Under the pieces are notes generated by a model. It was given only the letters and a program-made list of their open reading frames with translations. It made no database searches and was not told the origin of the DNA. From Sistotremastrum niveocremeum HHB9708 (lineage: Eukaryota > Basidiomycota > Agaricomycetes > Sistotremastrales > Sistotremastraceae): a stretch of 64,000 nt of DNA. The DNA lies in assembly GCA_001630475.1 (NCBI GenBank), contig KV419394.1:62001-126000 (forward strand), in the 5' to 3' direction. Position 1 is the first letter of the stretch, and the number at the start of each line of letters is the position of its first letter. Below are positions 22,020 to 32,882 of this stretch, piece after piece. Made by a program: the position numbers and the translations under genes.

Positions 22020-22844
22020 TTACCAAGCATACTCTTCTACTTCTGCGGAATCGGCAAGAGCAGCCGTATCCTGAGAAGGCAGTTCGTGCGCAAACCGAGC
22101 TTGGTGCGAACGATCAGGTCTCGGCGGAGTAGCACATGCATTACTCATATGCCCGTAACCTCCGCAGCGGTAACACTTCGTTTCATCCTTTGAAGACGAA
22201 GACCTCTGCTTATGATCGTAACGACCACGAGCATAAAGCGCTGTGTCGGCAGATTGGCCACTGTTGACGGTGGTGCCTTGGCCTTGGCGAGATTCCTCGT
22301 TGAGTAGGCGCGATATGACGGAATTGACGGTGAGTAGTTCGGGAGGGGTGCTGTCGAGTGCGATGGTCAAGTTCTCGTACGCAGGGGGAAGGCCTTGGGT
22401 GAGGGCATGGATGAGGAGATCATCGGAGATCTGAGCACCGGCAAAGCTGAGTTTATGAGCAAGGAGGCGGATCAAGGCAATCCACTGTTGCATCGTCTGG
22501 CTCTCCTCCTTCTGGACTGAAAGGAACTTCCTGAGAAGGGACGAGCGAGTACCGAAGCCACGAGCGATGTGGACGCGTTCGAGGGTTTCCCAGATGACTT
22601 TGGGATCCTTGTCGCTGGTGTGGGGAAATTGGGAGGGATCGACGTTGAGCAGGATATGGGCTCGAGCGTGAGCCTGCTTCTTTACGAAAGAGGCAACAGC
22701 CTTGTGGTTGGGACTACCACTGGGCCTGGTGGCGGTGCCGTCGACGTAATCGAAGAGATCTTGAGATACGAGATAGGCTTGCATGACTATAGCCCAGTCA
22801 TCATAGTTGGTGTCGTCGAGTTTGAAGACCTTGGAGCCGGACAT
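22020..22844 (-). CDS. Copia-type Gag (UBN2-like with CCHC knuckle), 274 residues
   Basis: This is the Gag polyprotein of the short LTR element. The N-terminus has the Copia Gag signature KLDDTNYDDWAIVMQAYL followed by SQDLFDYVDG. The middle (IWETLERVHIARGFGTRSSL, LLRKFLSVQKEE, LIHALTQGLPPAYENLTIAL) matches the UBN2 Gag fold. Near the C-terminus is a single zinc knuckle CYRCGGYGHMSNAC (C-x2-C-x4-H-x4-C). In the family Gag packages element RNA into cytoplasmic particles. Here it is the element's only gene, so replication enzymes would have to come from elsewhere in the genome. Confidence 0.88.
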   Translation of the reverse strand: MSGSKVFKLDDTNYDDWAIVMQAYLVSQDLFDYVDGTATRPSGSPNHKAVASFVKKQAHARAHILLNVDPSQFPHTSDKDPKVIWETLERVHIARGFGTRSSLLRKFLSVQKEESQTMQQWIALIRLLAHKLSFAGAQISDDLLIHALTQGLPPAYENLTIALDSTPPELLTVNSVISRLLNEESRQGQGTTVNSGQSADTALYARGRYDHKQRSSSSKDETKCYRCGGYGHMSNACATPPRPDRSHQARFAHELPSQDTAALADSAEVEEYAW

Positions 22845-23197
22845 TGCGAGTCGCGAAACCGAAGGACTAGGATGAGGTGAGGATGAGGTGACAGACTACG
22901 GCTGTCGGATCACAGTTCTATGCGAGAACCGAAGGATGCTTGTAGCGAGAGCAAAAGACGTCCACGAACGGGGACAGATGAACTAGACTCGAAAGATGCT
23001 GCCTACGTTACGAGCAGGGCTTATGCGAACAAGATGCGGCCTATGTGAATAGGGCTTAAGCGAGCGAATGCGGCCTACGATGGATAGGGCTTATGCGGAC
23101 CGATACAACGGAGCCGTCGATAGGCGAGGACTGCGAGGGGTACAGATGCCGAAGATGATGATGTCGGGCTGCAGAGCTTTAGGCAGGGCTCATAACC

Positions 23198-23331
23198 TAT
23201 TAGGATATGGAGAGCAACGAGCGCGAGTGGATGGCAAGACGAGGTGAAATTTTCCTACTACAAATATTTGTATGTACAGTAGCGGAGTTCGAAATCAAGA
23301 AGTTGTACCCGATAACTCCATAACTCCAACA
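23198..23331 (-). repeat. 5' LTR of the Copia element
   Basis: 134-bp terminal repeat, identical to 21,848-21,981. The primer-binding-type sequence lies just inside it and the GGGTG duplicate just outside. Confidence 0.9.
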
Positions 23332-23535
23332 GGGTGGCCTGAGTCCTCAGCGTGCAAGTGCAAATGCAAGTTGGGTTCAAGTTTCGGAGTGTCTCAGAAA
23401 GTTCGGCGTACGCCGAGTCAGCTGTGACAGTTTGTGACCGCCCGTGACTTTTGCCTGTGACGTCAGCAGACACGTCGTGACCCAGCGAGATGATAAGGCG
23501 ATGGTGCTGCAGCGTCAATCCAGAGCGCAGCAATC

Positions 23536-26500
23536 ATGTCGAAGACAAAGAACTCAGAAACCCCGTTTCATATGCAGGAGGTCGATCCTGAAGACACCGT
23601 GGTCGTTCCAAAGGACGCAGGAAGCAACGACGACGACGACGGAAGCGATATGGCAGAGATCGAGCTGGGGAGCATTCAAACTAGCCCTAACACGAGTAAG
23701 TCGGTACTGATTCCAAGTGGATCATTTCTTATCAGCGGTGCAGATTATGCGGAATACAATGTTTCTGGCAAAGGACTCATCTCGTCTGCCAAAGTCACCC
23801 CTGATGGTCGCATCGTGATTTCTTTGAGCTTGAAGCAGAAGCTACCCGAACTACCGAAGGATTATGCGAAAGATGTTAAGGAGTTCGCCATCGATAAAGA
23901 TCAATTCGACAAGCCACCCGCAATGTCTATCGTGATCATGATCGTTGGAAGTAGAGGAGACGTACAACCGTTTCTCGCACTTGGCAAGTCTCTCATTCGT
24001 GACGGGCATCGAGTCCGGATTGCCACCCACTCTAGCTTTGAAGAATTCGTGCGAGAGAATGGTCTTGAGTTCTTCAATATCGGGGGAGATCCCAAGGACC
24101 TGATGGCTTATATGGTGAAAAGTGAGCCAAATTGCATTCTTCATGAACACGGTTATTGATTGAATCTGTGGTAGATCCGGGACTTATTCCTGGGCTTGAA
24201 TCACTTACAAATGGTGACATTGGCCGGAAGAGAAAGATGCTGGAAGAAATGTTGGACGGCTGCTGGCGTGCCTGCTTTGAACCTGACACCAAAACCAACG
24301 ACGCGTTCTTGGCGGACGCTATCATCTCAAACCCGCCGACCTTCGCCCATATTCACTGTGCTGAAGCTCTCGGAATTCCGCTGTTGATGTCTTTCAGTCA
24401 GTTGTCTCTTACATTCGGCTTATGTCCGAAATAAACCTCCGTTTTAGCGATGCCATGGTAAGTCCTTTTTGTATAGCGGACCCATCACCCACAAACACCG
24501 TGATGCGCAGGTGTCCGACGACTTCTTTCCCTCATCCTCTGGTCAACATCTCTCAATCGAACGCTGAACGAGGATTAACCAACTATCTGAGTTATGCGAT
24601 GGCGGAAATGTTGACATGGCAAGGGTAAGCGTTTCACTTCTATTTCTTCGCCCTTTGCGTGGCCTAATATACAATGACAGGATGGGTGATATTGTCAATC
24701 GTTTTCGTGCCAAGACCCTGGGCCTCGAGCCCCTTTCCATGCGATCGGGTCCCGGCGTAGTGGATCGTCTGAAAGTCCCTTGGACATACTGTCTAAGTCC
24801 TGCACTTGTGCCAAAGCCAGCTGATTGGAGAAATCATATCGGTTTGTCTTGACGTCTGATTGCATTTAAATTGTTGCTCAAGTTTTGGGCAGATGTCGTC
24901 GGATTCTATTTTCTCGAACTTGCCACCAATTACAAACCGGCTGAGGATCTAGCAGCCTTTTTGGAGAAGGGTCCACCTCCAATATATATCGGGTACGCTA
25001 CTTGTGGTGCGGATTGAAAAATCACATTTTCATGTTCATAATAGATTTGGGTCAGTTGTCGTTGAAGATCCAGATGCCATGACGAGTTCGTGTATTCGAT
25101 GTCTCAGAATCGTTTCATTTTGCTGACGGCTGCCTCCCCATTAGAGACGATCTTGGAAGCAGTAAAGAGAGCGGGAGTTCGAGCGCTTATCTCTGCAGGT
25201 TGGGGGAAAATCGGAGGCGATATCATTCCCGACGACGTGTTCATCTTGGGAAATGTCCCACACGACTGGCTGTTCACTAAGGTCTCAGCAGTATGCCACC
25301 ATGGAGGAGCAGGAACGACTGCTGCGGGTCTTCGGATTGGAAAACCGACCATCGTCGTACCCTTCTTTGGGGACCAGCCTTTCTGGGGGATGATGATAAA
25401 TCGTGCTGGAGCTGGTCCGAAGCCCATCCCGCACAGAGAATTGAACACGGACAACTTGACTGAGGCTATCAAATTTGTTACATCTCAGAGTGCACAAGAG
25501 GCTGCTGGTAGAATGGGAGAGCAGATAAGAGGCGAAGTAAGTCCGAAGATAAGATCGACGCGGTTTGTCACCTACTGATTTCAGTTTCGTCTCCCTGTAG
25601 GATGGCGTCACTGAGGGTGTCTTGTCATTCTATAAGCACTTGCCACTTCTCAATATGAGGTACGGCTTGCAAGTCAAACCATCTTTTGCCTTTATAACAC
25701 CTGGCCCAGATGCGATCTTGACCCAACTCGACTGGCACTCTGGTGGTCGACGGAACATGTAATTTTTCTCACTTTCGTGTACATTTGTTGCTCATGCAGG
25801 TGTCTAGTGTTTGAAACTTAGCGCCTTCGCTGCACAAGTTTTGCAGGATGCGAAGAAGCTCACTGTCAACACTCTCGACGCCCATCGTAGGATCCGCTCT
25901 GCCACCTCTCCCCATCGTAGCTCACGGTTGACCAGGACCCAAAGAATATGAGACAAGAAAGAAAGTGTCGGATCCGGTAACTGGGGGCGCCAGCGCGATC
26001 TTCTGGACAATCACGCATTACTATGCTGGAATAGCACAGATCTTCTAGTGAATGATTCCCCGCCACCTAGCAGCGGATGCTGACATTGTGTTCAGCAACC
26101 CTCCTAAAGGAATCGTCAATACTACTACTGCGATTCCCAGAGGTAACCCCGCGTATTCCATGGTCCAAACTGACGCTAAATTGCACTCAAAGGCATAATG
26201 AACATCGTTGCGGACATTCACGAAGGCTTACATAATGCACCTAAACTGTATGGTTCCGATGTCCGTGAACATGGCAATGTGGACGACTTCAAAAGCGGAC
26301 TTCGCGAGGCCGGCAAGGTGAGATTGAAAGCTCTGTACCACACATTTTCTGACAAGTCATAATAGGGGTTCTTTTACGGGTACGAGCGCTCGTTATCGAT
26401 ATTTCATCCCACTCACGTTCCATAAGATATTATGATGGGATCACCGGATTAATACGAGAACCGATGGAAGGTGCCAAGAAAGAGGTTTGTAACAATGATC

Positions 26501-27239
26501 TTCCATGCCGAACCTCTGTCTGAAATGTTTCATCTTATGTAGGGTTGGCTTGGCGCTATCAAGGGAGCTGGCCGAAGTTGTGAGTTTATGTACTTTCGTC
26601 CTATCTATCTTTGGCTGAACATATTGCAGATGTCAATGTCAGTCACACTTGATTTGTTATATCACAAACTGACCCCCCACAAGGTCAATATGAGGCCTGC
26701 AGCGGGTATGTTTACTTGCATTCGGTGAGAGAATATTACGTAATCCGAGTTTCCAAGGTGCTATCGGGCTGGTGGCACACCCTGTGCAAGGGATCTGGAA
26801 GAGCATGCAGAAAGCTTGGGCGAAGAAGCAAGAGGTTCAAGGTCGCGAAGTTCGAATATCCAATGGTGTCAGCGCTGTGAAAGCGAGCTCGGCTGCCGAA
26901 AGAATCAACATTTTGAAAGCTTTCGAAGAGGCGCAGAAATCACTAGCCGAGCGGCGCAAGAAGTACAAAGCTGATGCGAAGAAGGCCATCGAAGACAACG
27001 GTCTGAGCTCCTTCACGCCCTATGACAGCCAGGGTGATTCGTCGACATCTCGCTCCGAGGAATCGTCAGAGTTACAAACTCCTGCAGAGCCCGAGACTCC
27101 TCCGGAATCCATAGCGGAAGAAGGGGACGATGGCGACGCTCAGTTTGAGCGTGATATGGAGCTAGCGAAGCAGATATCCTTGGCGGAGCAGAGAGGATAC
27201 GAGCGAGGACGTCGAGAAGGTCCCGGTATTGGAGAATAA
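23536..27239 (+). CDS. GT1/GT28-type (sterol) UDP-glucosyltransferase, about 20 exons
   Basis: The likely reaction is transfer of glucose from UDP-glucose to a sterol or similar lipid in the cytosol or at membranes. Exons: 23536-24121, 24175-24396, 24448-24457, 24511-24624, 24681-24841, 24893-24992, 25045-25085, 25145-25536, 25601-25659, 25710-25758, 25808-25886, 25936-26047, 26096-26142, 26193-26317, 26366-26379, 26427-26484, 26543-26579, 26630-26637, 26684-26705 and 26758-27239. The N-terminal GT28 fold begins at [19 protein letters not shown]. The acceptor half has [18 protein letters not shown] and [14 protein letters not shown]. The donor half has [13 protein letters not shown] and the UDP-sugar motif [28 protein letters not shown]. 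The C-terminal extension includes [40 protein letters not shown] and an acidic, charged tail. There is no PH/GRAM region as in Atg26. Micro-exons of 10, 14 and 8 nt are needed to keep the conserved frame. Confidence 0.9.
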
Positions 27240-27338
27240 GGTCTTCACATACCTATATCGACACGGCTTCAGAGGGGTATAATAGTCAAACACGCAATCT
27301 ACACATGTACATATCGATACACATAGCACTCTTTCTCA

Positions 27339-29427
27339 TCACTCTCCATCCGCCGCGGCCTCTGCTGCCGCCACCGCCGGTTTCTTAGCAGATTTAGGCG
27401 GTCGACCAATCCTCTTCCCATTGATCGAAGTTGTAGGCCCCTTCCCTCCTCTCGTACTACCCTTCGCACCGCGAGCACGAGTCACACGGGGCGTAGGCGT
27501 ATCTTCCTCAGACCCTTCTGACTGGTTATCATCGTTGTCGCCGTCTGACTGGACAACAGGCTGTGAAATAGGCGGCGGCTTCGATCTCCCCCCACCACCT
27601 CTACCACCTGGCTTGGGTTTCCTCCCAGCCCTACCTTTCTTTCGCCCACGGGTACTCGGACTAGGTTCCGGAGGCGGCGTAGAAGGTTTCTCCATAGAGA
27701 CATCCTCACCTCCTTTATCACCCCTGTCATCATCGAAATAATCGTTCGCAGCTTTATGTGGATCGCTCCTCGTCTCTCCATCTTTCCCATCTCCCCCATG
27801 AGGTTCCGCTATCGACTCATCTTCGAGCCAGCTATGTAACGAGGGTGGAATTTCCTGCATAGCGACGCTAGGCGCTCCTTGTAGATATCGAAGTTTCGTC
27901 CGTATAGAAGTCGTGATTTTTTGAAGTTGAGCAGGGGTGTTGAGATTGTCGACTTTGCCGACGATAGGTGCATGGAGTTTGAAATCGGGAGCAAAGTATG
28001 CGTCGTAAGGAGTTCGAGGTAATTCGTTGGGGACATCACAGCCTACGAGAATTGAAGTCTCGTACGTCCAGCATCGACTGACGTTATGTATCGTATATCC
28101 ACCTCCGCCGAGTATGAGCAGCGGAACGTTGAACTTTTGGACAAAGTCGACGCATTCGCCATGCGCTGCGATAGAGAGATTGAATGCTCCTAGTCGATCG
28201 CAGCCTAATGAATCTGCACCGCATTGGAGGACTATAGCGGTGGGTCGAAAGGATGATACGGTGTCTTCTATGACGGTTTTGAATATCGTGACGTAGGATT
28301 CGTCGTCGATGCCGTCGTTTAGAGGGACGTTTAAGCAGAAATGCTTGCCGATTCCATTTCCGCCGTTATCGTCTAGCTTTCCTGTACCGGGGAAGAAGTC
28401 GCCGGTGTATTTGTGGAAAGAGACTGTCATCACCCGATTTGAGTTCCAGAAAGCCAGTTCAACACCGTCGCCGTGATGGATGTCGATATCGATATACAAA
28501 ACTCGAGGATGATACCTGAAGATCCCCCGATCAGAATCATCCGCCCAAAACCCTCAACCGAAAGAAAACAACAAACCGTAGAAGTTCCAAGATAGCAAGA
28601 ACGATATCATTAACATAACAAAAGCCGCTAGCTTCACCTCGTTTAGCATGATGAAGACCACCCGACCAGTTAATCGCGATATCCGTCGTCCCAGCGCAAA
28701 GTTTTCGTGCGCCAGCGAGAGAAGCGCCAGTGTACATCCTGCAGAAATCATACATCTCCGAGAAGATAGGACAATCTTCTACGCAGTTGAAATCGTCGAT
28801 CATAGACTTGAGCTGATTCTGATTATCAGGAGATACTCTGCGTCGAACGTCAGTACTGTCATCTTCGCCTAGACCTCCTGACCCATGGACAACCGAATTA
28901 CGATGGACCAGGTAGGGTGGGTTTGTAGTACTCTTACCTTGAGAGAAATTCTATGTAATCGTGATCATGATAATCTTCCAACTCCTCCTGAGTCGCAGGT
29001 CTCGGGTTAAAAAAGTATTGAATCCGCTTGTCGAGTCCGTATCCCAGTACCAATGAATTCGTCAACGTCAACCGATGAGGTTTCATCGGATGTCGTTCCT
29101 ACAATTTGTTAGCCATACGAACCTTTATAAGCTTTTAGAGGGGTAAAGAGACTTACACCATAGTGGAATTCACCGACTCCTTTGGGGAAGTAATACGATA
29201 CTATAGGTTTCGAATGACGCTACGCATTCATACGAACAACAGAAAGGAACCAAAGAAAAAGGGAACGAAAAGCAATGAGAAACCCTTCTACGTCAAAGCA
29301 AAAAGCCCAAGACTCGACTTACATTAACACGTTCAGTGATAGGCTGAGCGACGCCCGCACCGCCTCGATCGTAGAAATACGGTTCGGAGGAGAACGTCGT
29401 CGATTGGGCTTGTGCGGCTCTTACCAT
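27339..29427 (-). CDS. hos2: Class I histone deacetylase, Hos2-like, with AT-hook tail, 588 residues
   Basis: This is a zinc-dependent deacetylase of histone lysines, acting in the nucleus. Exons, read downward: 29427-29323, 29219-29157, 29098-28938, 28837-28577 and 28515-27339; the sum is 589 codons. Conserved parts in order: [62 protein letters not shown] (catalytic His pair), [14 protein letters not shown] (zinc Asp/His), [35 protein letters not shown] and [19 protein letters not shown]. The [12 protein letters not shown] wording and [14 protein letters not shown] fit the Hos2/HDAC3 branch better than Rpd3. The last 150 residues are an unusual charged tail with [18 protein letters not shown] and [12 protein letters not shown], which look like AT-hooks. 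It ends about 100 bp from the convergent glucosyltransferase gene. Confidence 0.92.
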
Positions 29428-30489
29428 GATTCCTTTGTGATTAATCCTAGGTTCAGGACTTTCCGCTGATTACGGATAGACTATGATCAGGAGTTAGTAT
29501 CCTAAGAAACTATTTTAGCTCGATCATCGTTACCGTGAAGGTGTGAGTGATGATAAAAGACAATCGCTTCGGATGCGGCAGACCCTGCGCTAACAACCGC
29601 ACTAGTATAGTACTAGTACCAGTCCTGATCGTACTTCGGCGATCAAAGGGAAGGGTTTAAATTTAAAGTCACGGTCGCGACGGAATGTAAAGTCGCTTTC
29701 AATCGCCTGATTTTAGTCTGAGAGAAATCGCTAAGGACGCCACACGCATCAACGAGTAAAATTATGAGCGAAGGTGTGAAAAGAATGAAGGAATAATGTT
29801 ACCGTTCGCTTGCGGAATTTGAAGGTGGAGGGTTGGATGAAAGCGGGCTTGTCGGAGTATGTGGCTGAGATTGATCGTGGATCATGGGAGTGGGTCTGTT
29901 CTCCATTTGTCGGGAGTGATGTACATAGGGATGGTAGGGATTTTTTAAAGAGACCGAGGTTATGGTGTGAATTGGATGAGAGCTCTATTGTATGGTGATA
30001 TCGAGACTCTTTTTGCGAGTTTTTTCTCTTGTGAAAGGACAGGAGTCGCTCGGAATTATCATTCCAAATCTCACAGCGACACCCATAAAACTTGACAGTC
30101 TTACACTTCCTCGAGACTGACATGCTATACTTACTTCGAAAGAACGAAAGATATGATAGAATGACCCATCTCAGCTGTAGAAGTCGGGCGAAGTAACGCG
30201 ACGCGCTGGCATCATAAAACGCTACTAGCATCCCCTTGAGAAATCCAGCGAACCACCGAACGAACTCATCACCCTTCTCTCCCCACCTCTCACGAAAACT
30301 CAAGAACCGTCACCGCAAAGTCGCGCAAGCTTCGAAATCCCAGCTCCCGCATCGACTCCCGCACCAGCAGAAGACACAGCAAGGAACCACGACATCTCTC
30401 TACATCTCCGAGTCCGCGGCCCTCGGACATACCCTCCAGCCGCAAACCGCCGTAGATTTACACTCCGCATCTATAAATAACACACGCAA
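29428..30489. other. Intergenic region upstream of the deacetylase
   Basis: This should hold the deacetylase promoter and, if real, that of the plus-strand frame at 30,490. The 184-codon minus-strand frame at 29,749-30,303 has no recognisable motif and reads as Phe/Ser-rich antisense. No repeats or RNA genes were seen. Confidence 0.4.
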
Positions 30490-30741
30490 ATGGAATATAT
30501 CAACGGACGGCTAGTCATACCCGTCGATCCCGATCTCGGATCGGCTCCTCCCTTTTATAGAAATGTGATCTATCGGGATCGGTCTCGGGTCTCGGATGCG
30601 GATCGGAAGGACAGGGAGGGAAGGAATGCCTTTATTGGGAGCGATCATGCGAAGGGTATCGTGCGTTGCAAGTCACACGTCGTACGACCTGGGGTTTTAG
30701 ATTGCCGTGTTTCATGGGGTCGAGTTTGTTTCGGGTTATAG
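30490..30741 (+). CDS. Possible first exon of an unrecognised gene
   Basis: This 83-codon frame starts MEYINGRLVIPVDPDLGSAP, continues PFYRNVIYRDRSRVSDADRK with an Arg/Asp-rich patch, and has a plausible donor at about 30,656 (AAGG|GTATCG). The first 55 residues look coding in composition; the last part does not. I could not find a following exon with consistent phase in 30,742-31,450, and I recognise no family. Treat it as a candidate only. Confidence 0.3.
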   Translation: MEYINGRLVIPVDPDLGSAPPFYRNVIYRDRSRVSDADRKDREGRNAFIGSDHAKGIVRCKSHVVRPGVLDCRVSWGRVCFGL

Positions 30742-31450
30742 GAGTGTCTTGTGCGTTGCGTTGTAGTTACCGAGTCGTCTAGAGAAACAGGAGAGCTGAA
30801 AGGAGAAGAATTCAGGGGATTCGACTCGAGAGTCTGGATTTTAGACATCGTTCGTGAACTCGGTGATGTGCGGACTGGGACTCGCCTGCGTCGAGCGGAC
30901 GCTTTTTTTGTGCCGATTGATGGGCTGGGGTGAGGCATGTGAAGGGATTAAGTTTAGGTTTAACTTGATGAGGGTAGAGTTTGATAGAGTTCACGTTCAC
31001 ATTCAAAGTCTAAGGTTAGGCCAAGGCCAAGCGTGCTTGGGAGTCTAGAGTATTTTTTGGGTAATTCTTGACATTAATAGAAATGGATTGATGGTCCGGC
31101 AGGCTGCAGGGGAGATAAGAAGGTCGAGCTAGCCGCCAGTAGTGTAAGCCAATTGTGATCCTGGGAGGCGGGAGGCGGTAAGGGGTGTACGAGTTGAAGT
31201 GAGATGAGATGGGGAATGAGGGACGGTAGAATGCGATGCGATGGAATGGCTATTGGCCAAGGAATTGCAATGGAAGAGAAGATGAGAGAAGAGGATGAGC
31301 GTCTGCGTCATGACTCCCAGTCCTTGTATAAGGTAATATCTACGTATACATGTAGATCTTGTATTACTACTTTTCGCTTATGACTTGGTCAGCGCTAAGC
31401 CCAAGTCCATGAGCACGAGCACGAATCCGAGTGTGATACGGCTGGAAGGA
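30742..31450. other. Intergenic, purine-rich
   Basis: No supported gene. The strand is strongly G/A-rich between about 31,090 and 31,310 (repeated GGGAGG, GAGATGAGATGGGG and GAGAAGA patches). This is the 3' side of the Per1 gene on the minus strand. Confidence 0.4.
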
Positions 31451-32538
31451 TCAACTTCTAAGCTTTACAGATGATGATGATGGATTCCGAGTCGCTTCTT
31501 CGCGAGCGTCCTCGAGTAGGAAGGCGTACCACATCGGGACGAGGAATGACGTTGAGAGATGCCATAAGGCGTGTGCGTCGATGATTCGGTACCAGGGTGG
31601 GAAATCGAGGAGTTCGAGTAATGTGGCGAATGTGGTGAGCAATATGATGGGAGCGGGCTTTCGACGTGCCTTGCTGCTCGTATTGTGCGCCGAGGTGTAG
31701 GTGCTGGGAAAGTAGGCTGGGAAGGAATATCCGAGCCAGAGGATATTGTGGAGTAAGCCCACGGCTAAATTAACGATGGTGTTGTAGGTATAGTCGAAGC
31801 GTGGGAGGCTGGAGAGATAGAGAACGTGAGCGAGAAAGAGGATGGTGCAGATTGCGGTCCAGATGGACCAGAGTGTCGTGTGCTCGTTGAAGCGGAGACG
31901 GAAGATGCGGATGATGGAGTAGTAGAGGGAGTAGAGGATGGAGGCGGCGGCGGAGAAATAGTCGAGTTTCTCGGAGAGTGGTGTGTCTGTAATGAGAGCA
32001 TATGATGTCAAAACAGGGGAAGGGCCAGAAAAGGGAAGGAAGCATGCGTTGGCTTACCCCTGGAGTGGAAGAGGGCACTGGCGATCCAGGCGTTGGCAGC
32101 GACGAGACCCCAAAGGAGATAATAAGGTTTCAGCCAAGTGTCTGGAGCGAGTCGTGCACGTATGGTGCGGATGCCGGACAAATGAGCGTAGAGATTGAAG
32201 AGGGAGAAGAGCACGCTGGCGGGCTCCTGGATGCCGGCCACGCGCCAGAAAGGCCATTTGCCATGATATTGCATTATCTTATCGTATGGGGCGGGGTTGG
32301 ATGGCGAGGTGAGATCGGTGAGATGGTGCATGCATGTGTACTGGCAATTTGCTCGGCAGTCCCAGCGGAAGAGCGCGAGGACGAGCGGGAGGGCGGGATT
32401 GGCGACACAGACGGTGCGGAGGCATTCGTCGACACATGCGAGGAAGGCGGGGCTGCGATCGCCCGCTGATGGTGAGACAGGAGGGGCAAGGGCGGCAGCG
32501 ACGACGAGGAGAAGGACGAGGCGTCGGGGAAAGACCAT
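31451..32538 (-). CDS. per1: Per1-like GPI-anchor lipid-remodelling protein, 338 residues
   Basis: Per1/PGAP3 proteins of the endoplasmic reticulum remove the sn-2 acyl chain of GPI anchors. Two exons (32538-32058 and 31986-31451) are joined in phase 1, giving HSR|DTPLSEKLDY; the total is 339 codons. The N-terminus MVFPRRLVLLLVVAAALAPP is a signal peptide. The lumenal domain has the family cysteines in FLACVDECLRTVC and FRWDCRANCQYTCMH, then KWPFWRVAGIQEPASVLFSL. Several membrane helices follow, and the family's conserved histidines appear in ALFHSRDTPLSEKLDYFSA and RIIDAHALWHLST. The gene is divergent from the oligopeptide transporter, with starts 344 bp apart. A frame continuing upstream to 32,874 exists, but the signal peptide supports the start used here. 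Confidence 0.9.
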
Positions 32539-32882
32539 CACGTGATAACGAGGTAGCACACGAAGCTTTTGGAAGCGTGTGCTTCTTCGGCGCTGGGCGG
32601 GAACCGGATCTGTCATCGGGGACGGATCTGGGCCGGGATCACGGCTGGAGTATCCTGGGATAGTGTGTGGAGCTGTGATTCGCTGTGTGATGACAGGACT
32701 CACGATAAGGGCTCCATTGGCGTCGGCTGTGCCTTGGAGCGGGGTCGGATGCATGTGATCGAAGGATTGCGGCCATGCGGTGCTCGCTTCTGTGTCCATG
32801 TGTGTCTTATCTGCGGCGATGGCGTTGAATATAAACTGGACTCGCACTCTGCATTCCCTCACTCTATCCCACAACTCCTACC
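32539..32882. promoter_or_regulatory. Shared divergent promoter, Per1 and OPT transporter
   Basis: The two start codons face away from each other across this 344-bp stretch. A TATA box (TATAAA, 32,830-32,835) lies 53 bases before the transporter ATG. No comparable TATA is obvious for the Per1 side. Confidence 0.5.

Larger units (their letters stand above)
21848..23331 (-). mobile_element. Copia-type LTR retrotransposon, Gag-only, very young
   Basis: The element lies on the minus strand. It has two 134-bp LTRs (21,848-21,981 and 23,198-23,331) that read identically base for base. In element orientation they begin TGTTGGAGTT. A perfect 5-bp target-site duplication, GGGTG, flanks it (21,843-21,847 and 23,332-23,336). 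Next to the 5' LTR is a primer-binding-type sequence beginning GGTTATGAGCCC, and before the 3' LTR a purine tract GAAGGGGAG. The only coding part is a Gag gene; no protease, integrase or reverse transcriptase is carried, so it probably depends on a full-length relative. It looks whole for an element of this short type. LTR identity points to a very recent insertion. Confidence 0.9.

Noticed and set aside
25887-25935. Frame break after TLDAHR in the glucosyltransferase
   Set aside because: An intron ending at GACCAG (25,935) restores [19 protein letters not shown], which is the family sequence.
26040-26060. TAG TGA in the frame of the glucosyltransferase, apparently a pseudogene
   Set aside because: A 48-nt GT-AG intron (26,048-26,095) with a GCTGAC branch site removes both stops and joins IAQIFY to NPPKGIVN in the family frame.
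28838-28868. Extra deacetylase exon sequence before RVSPDN
   Set aside because: Using the acceptor at 28,868 brings an in-frame stop; the acceptor just before AGTATCTCC gives FLSRVSPDN, as in the family.
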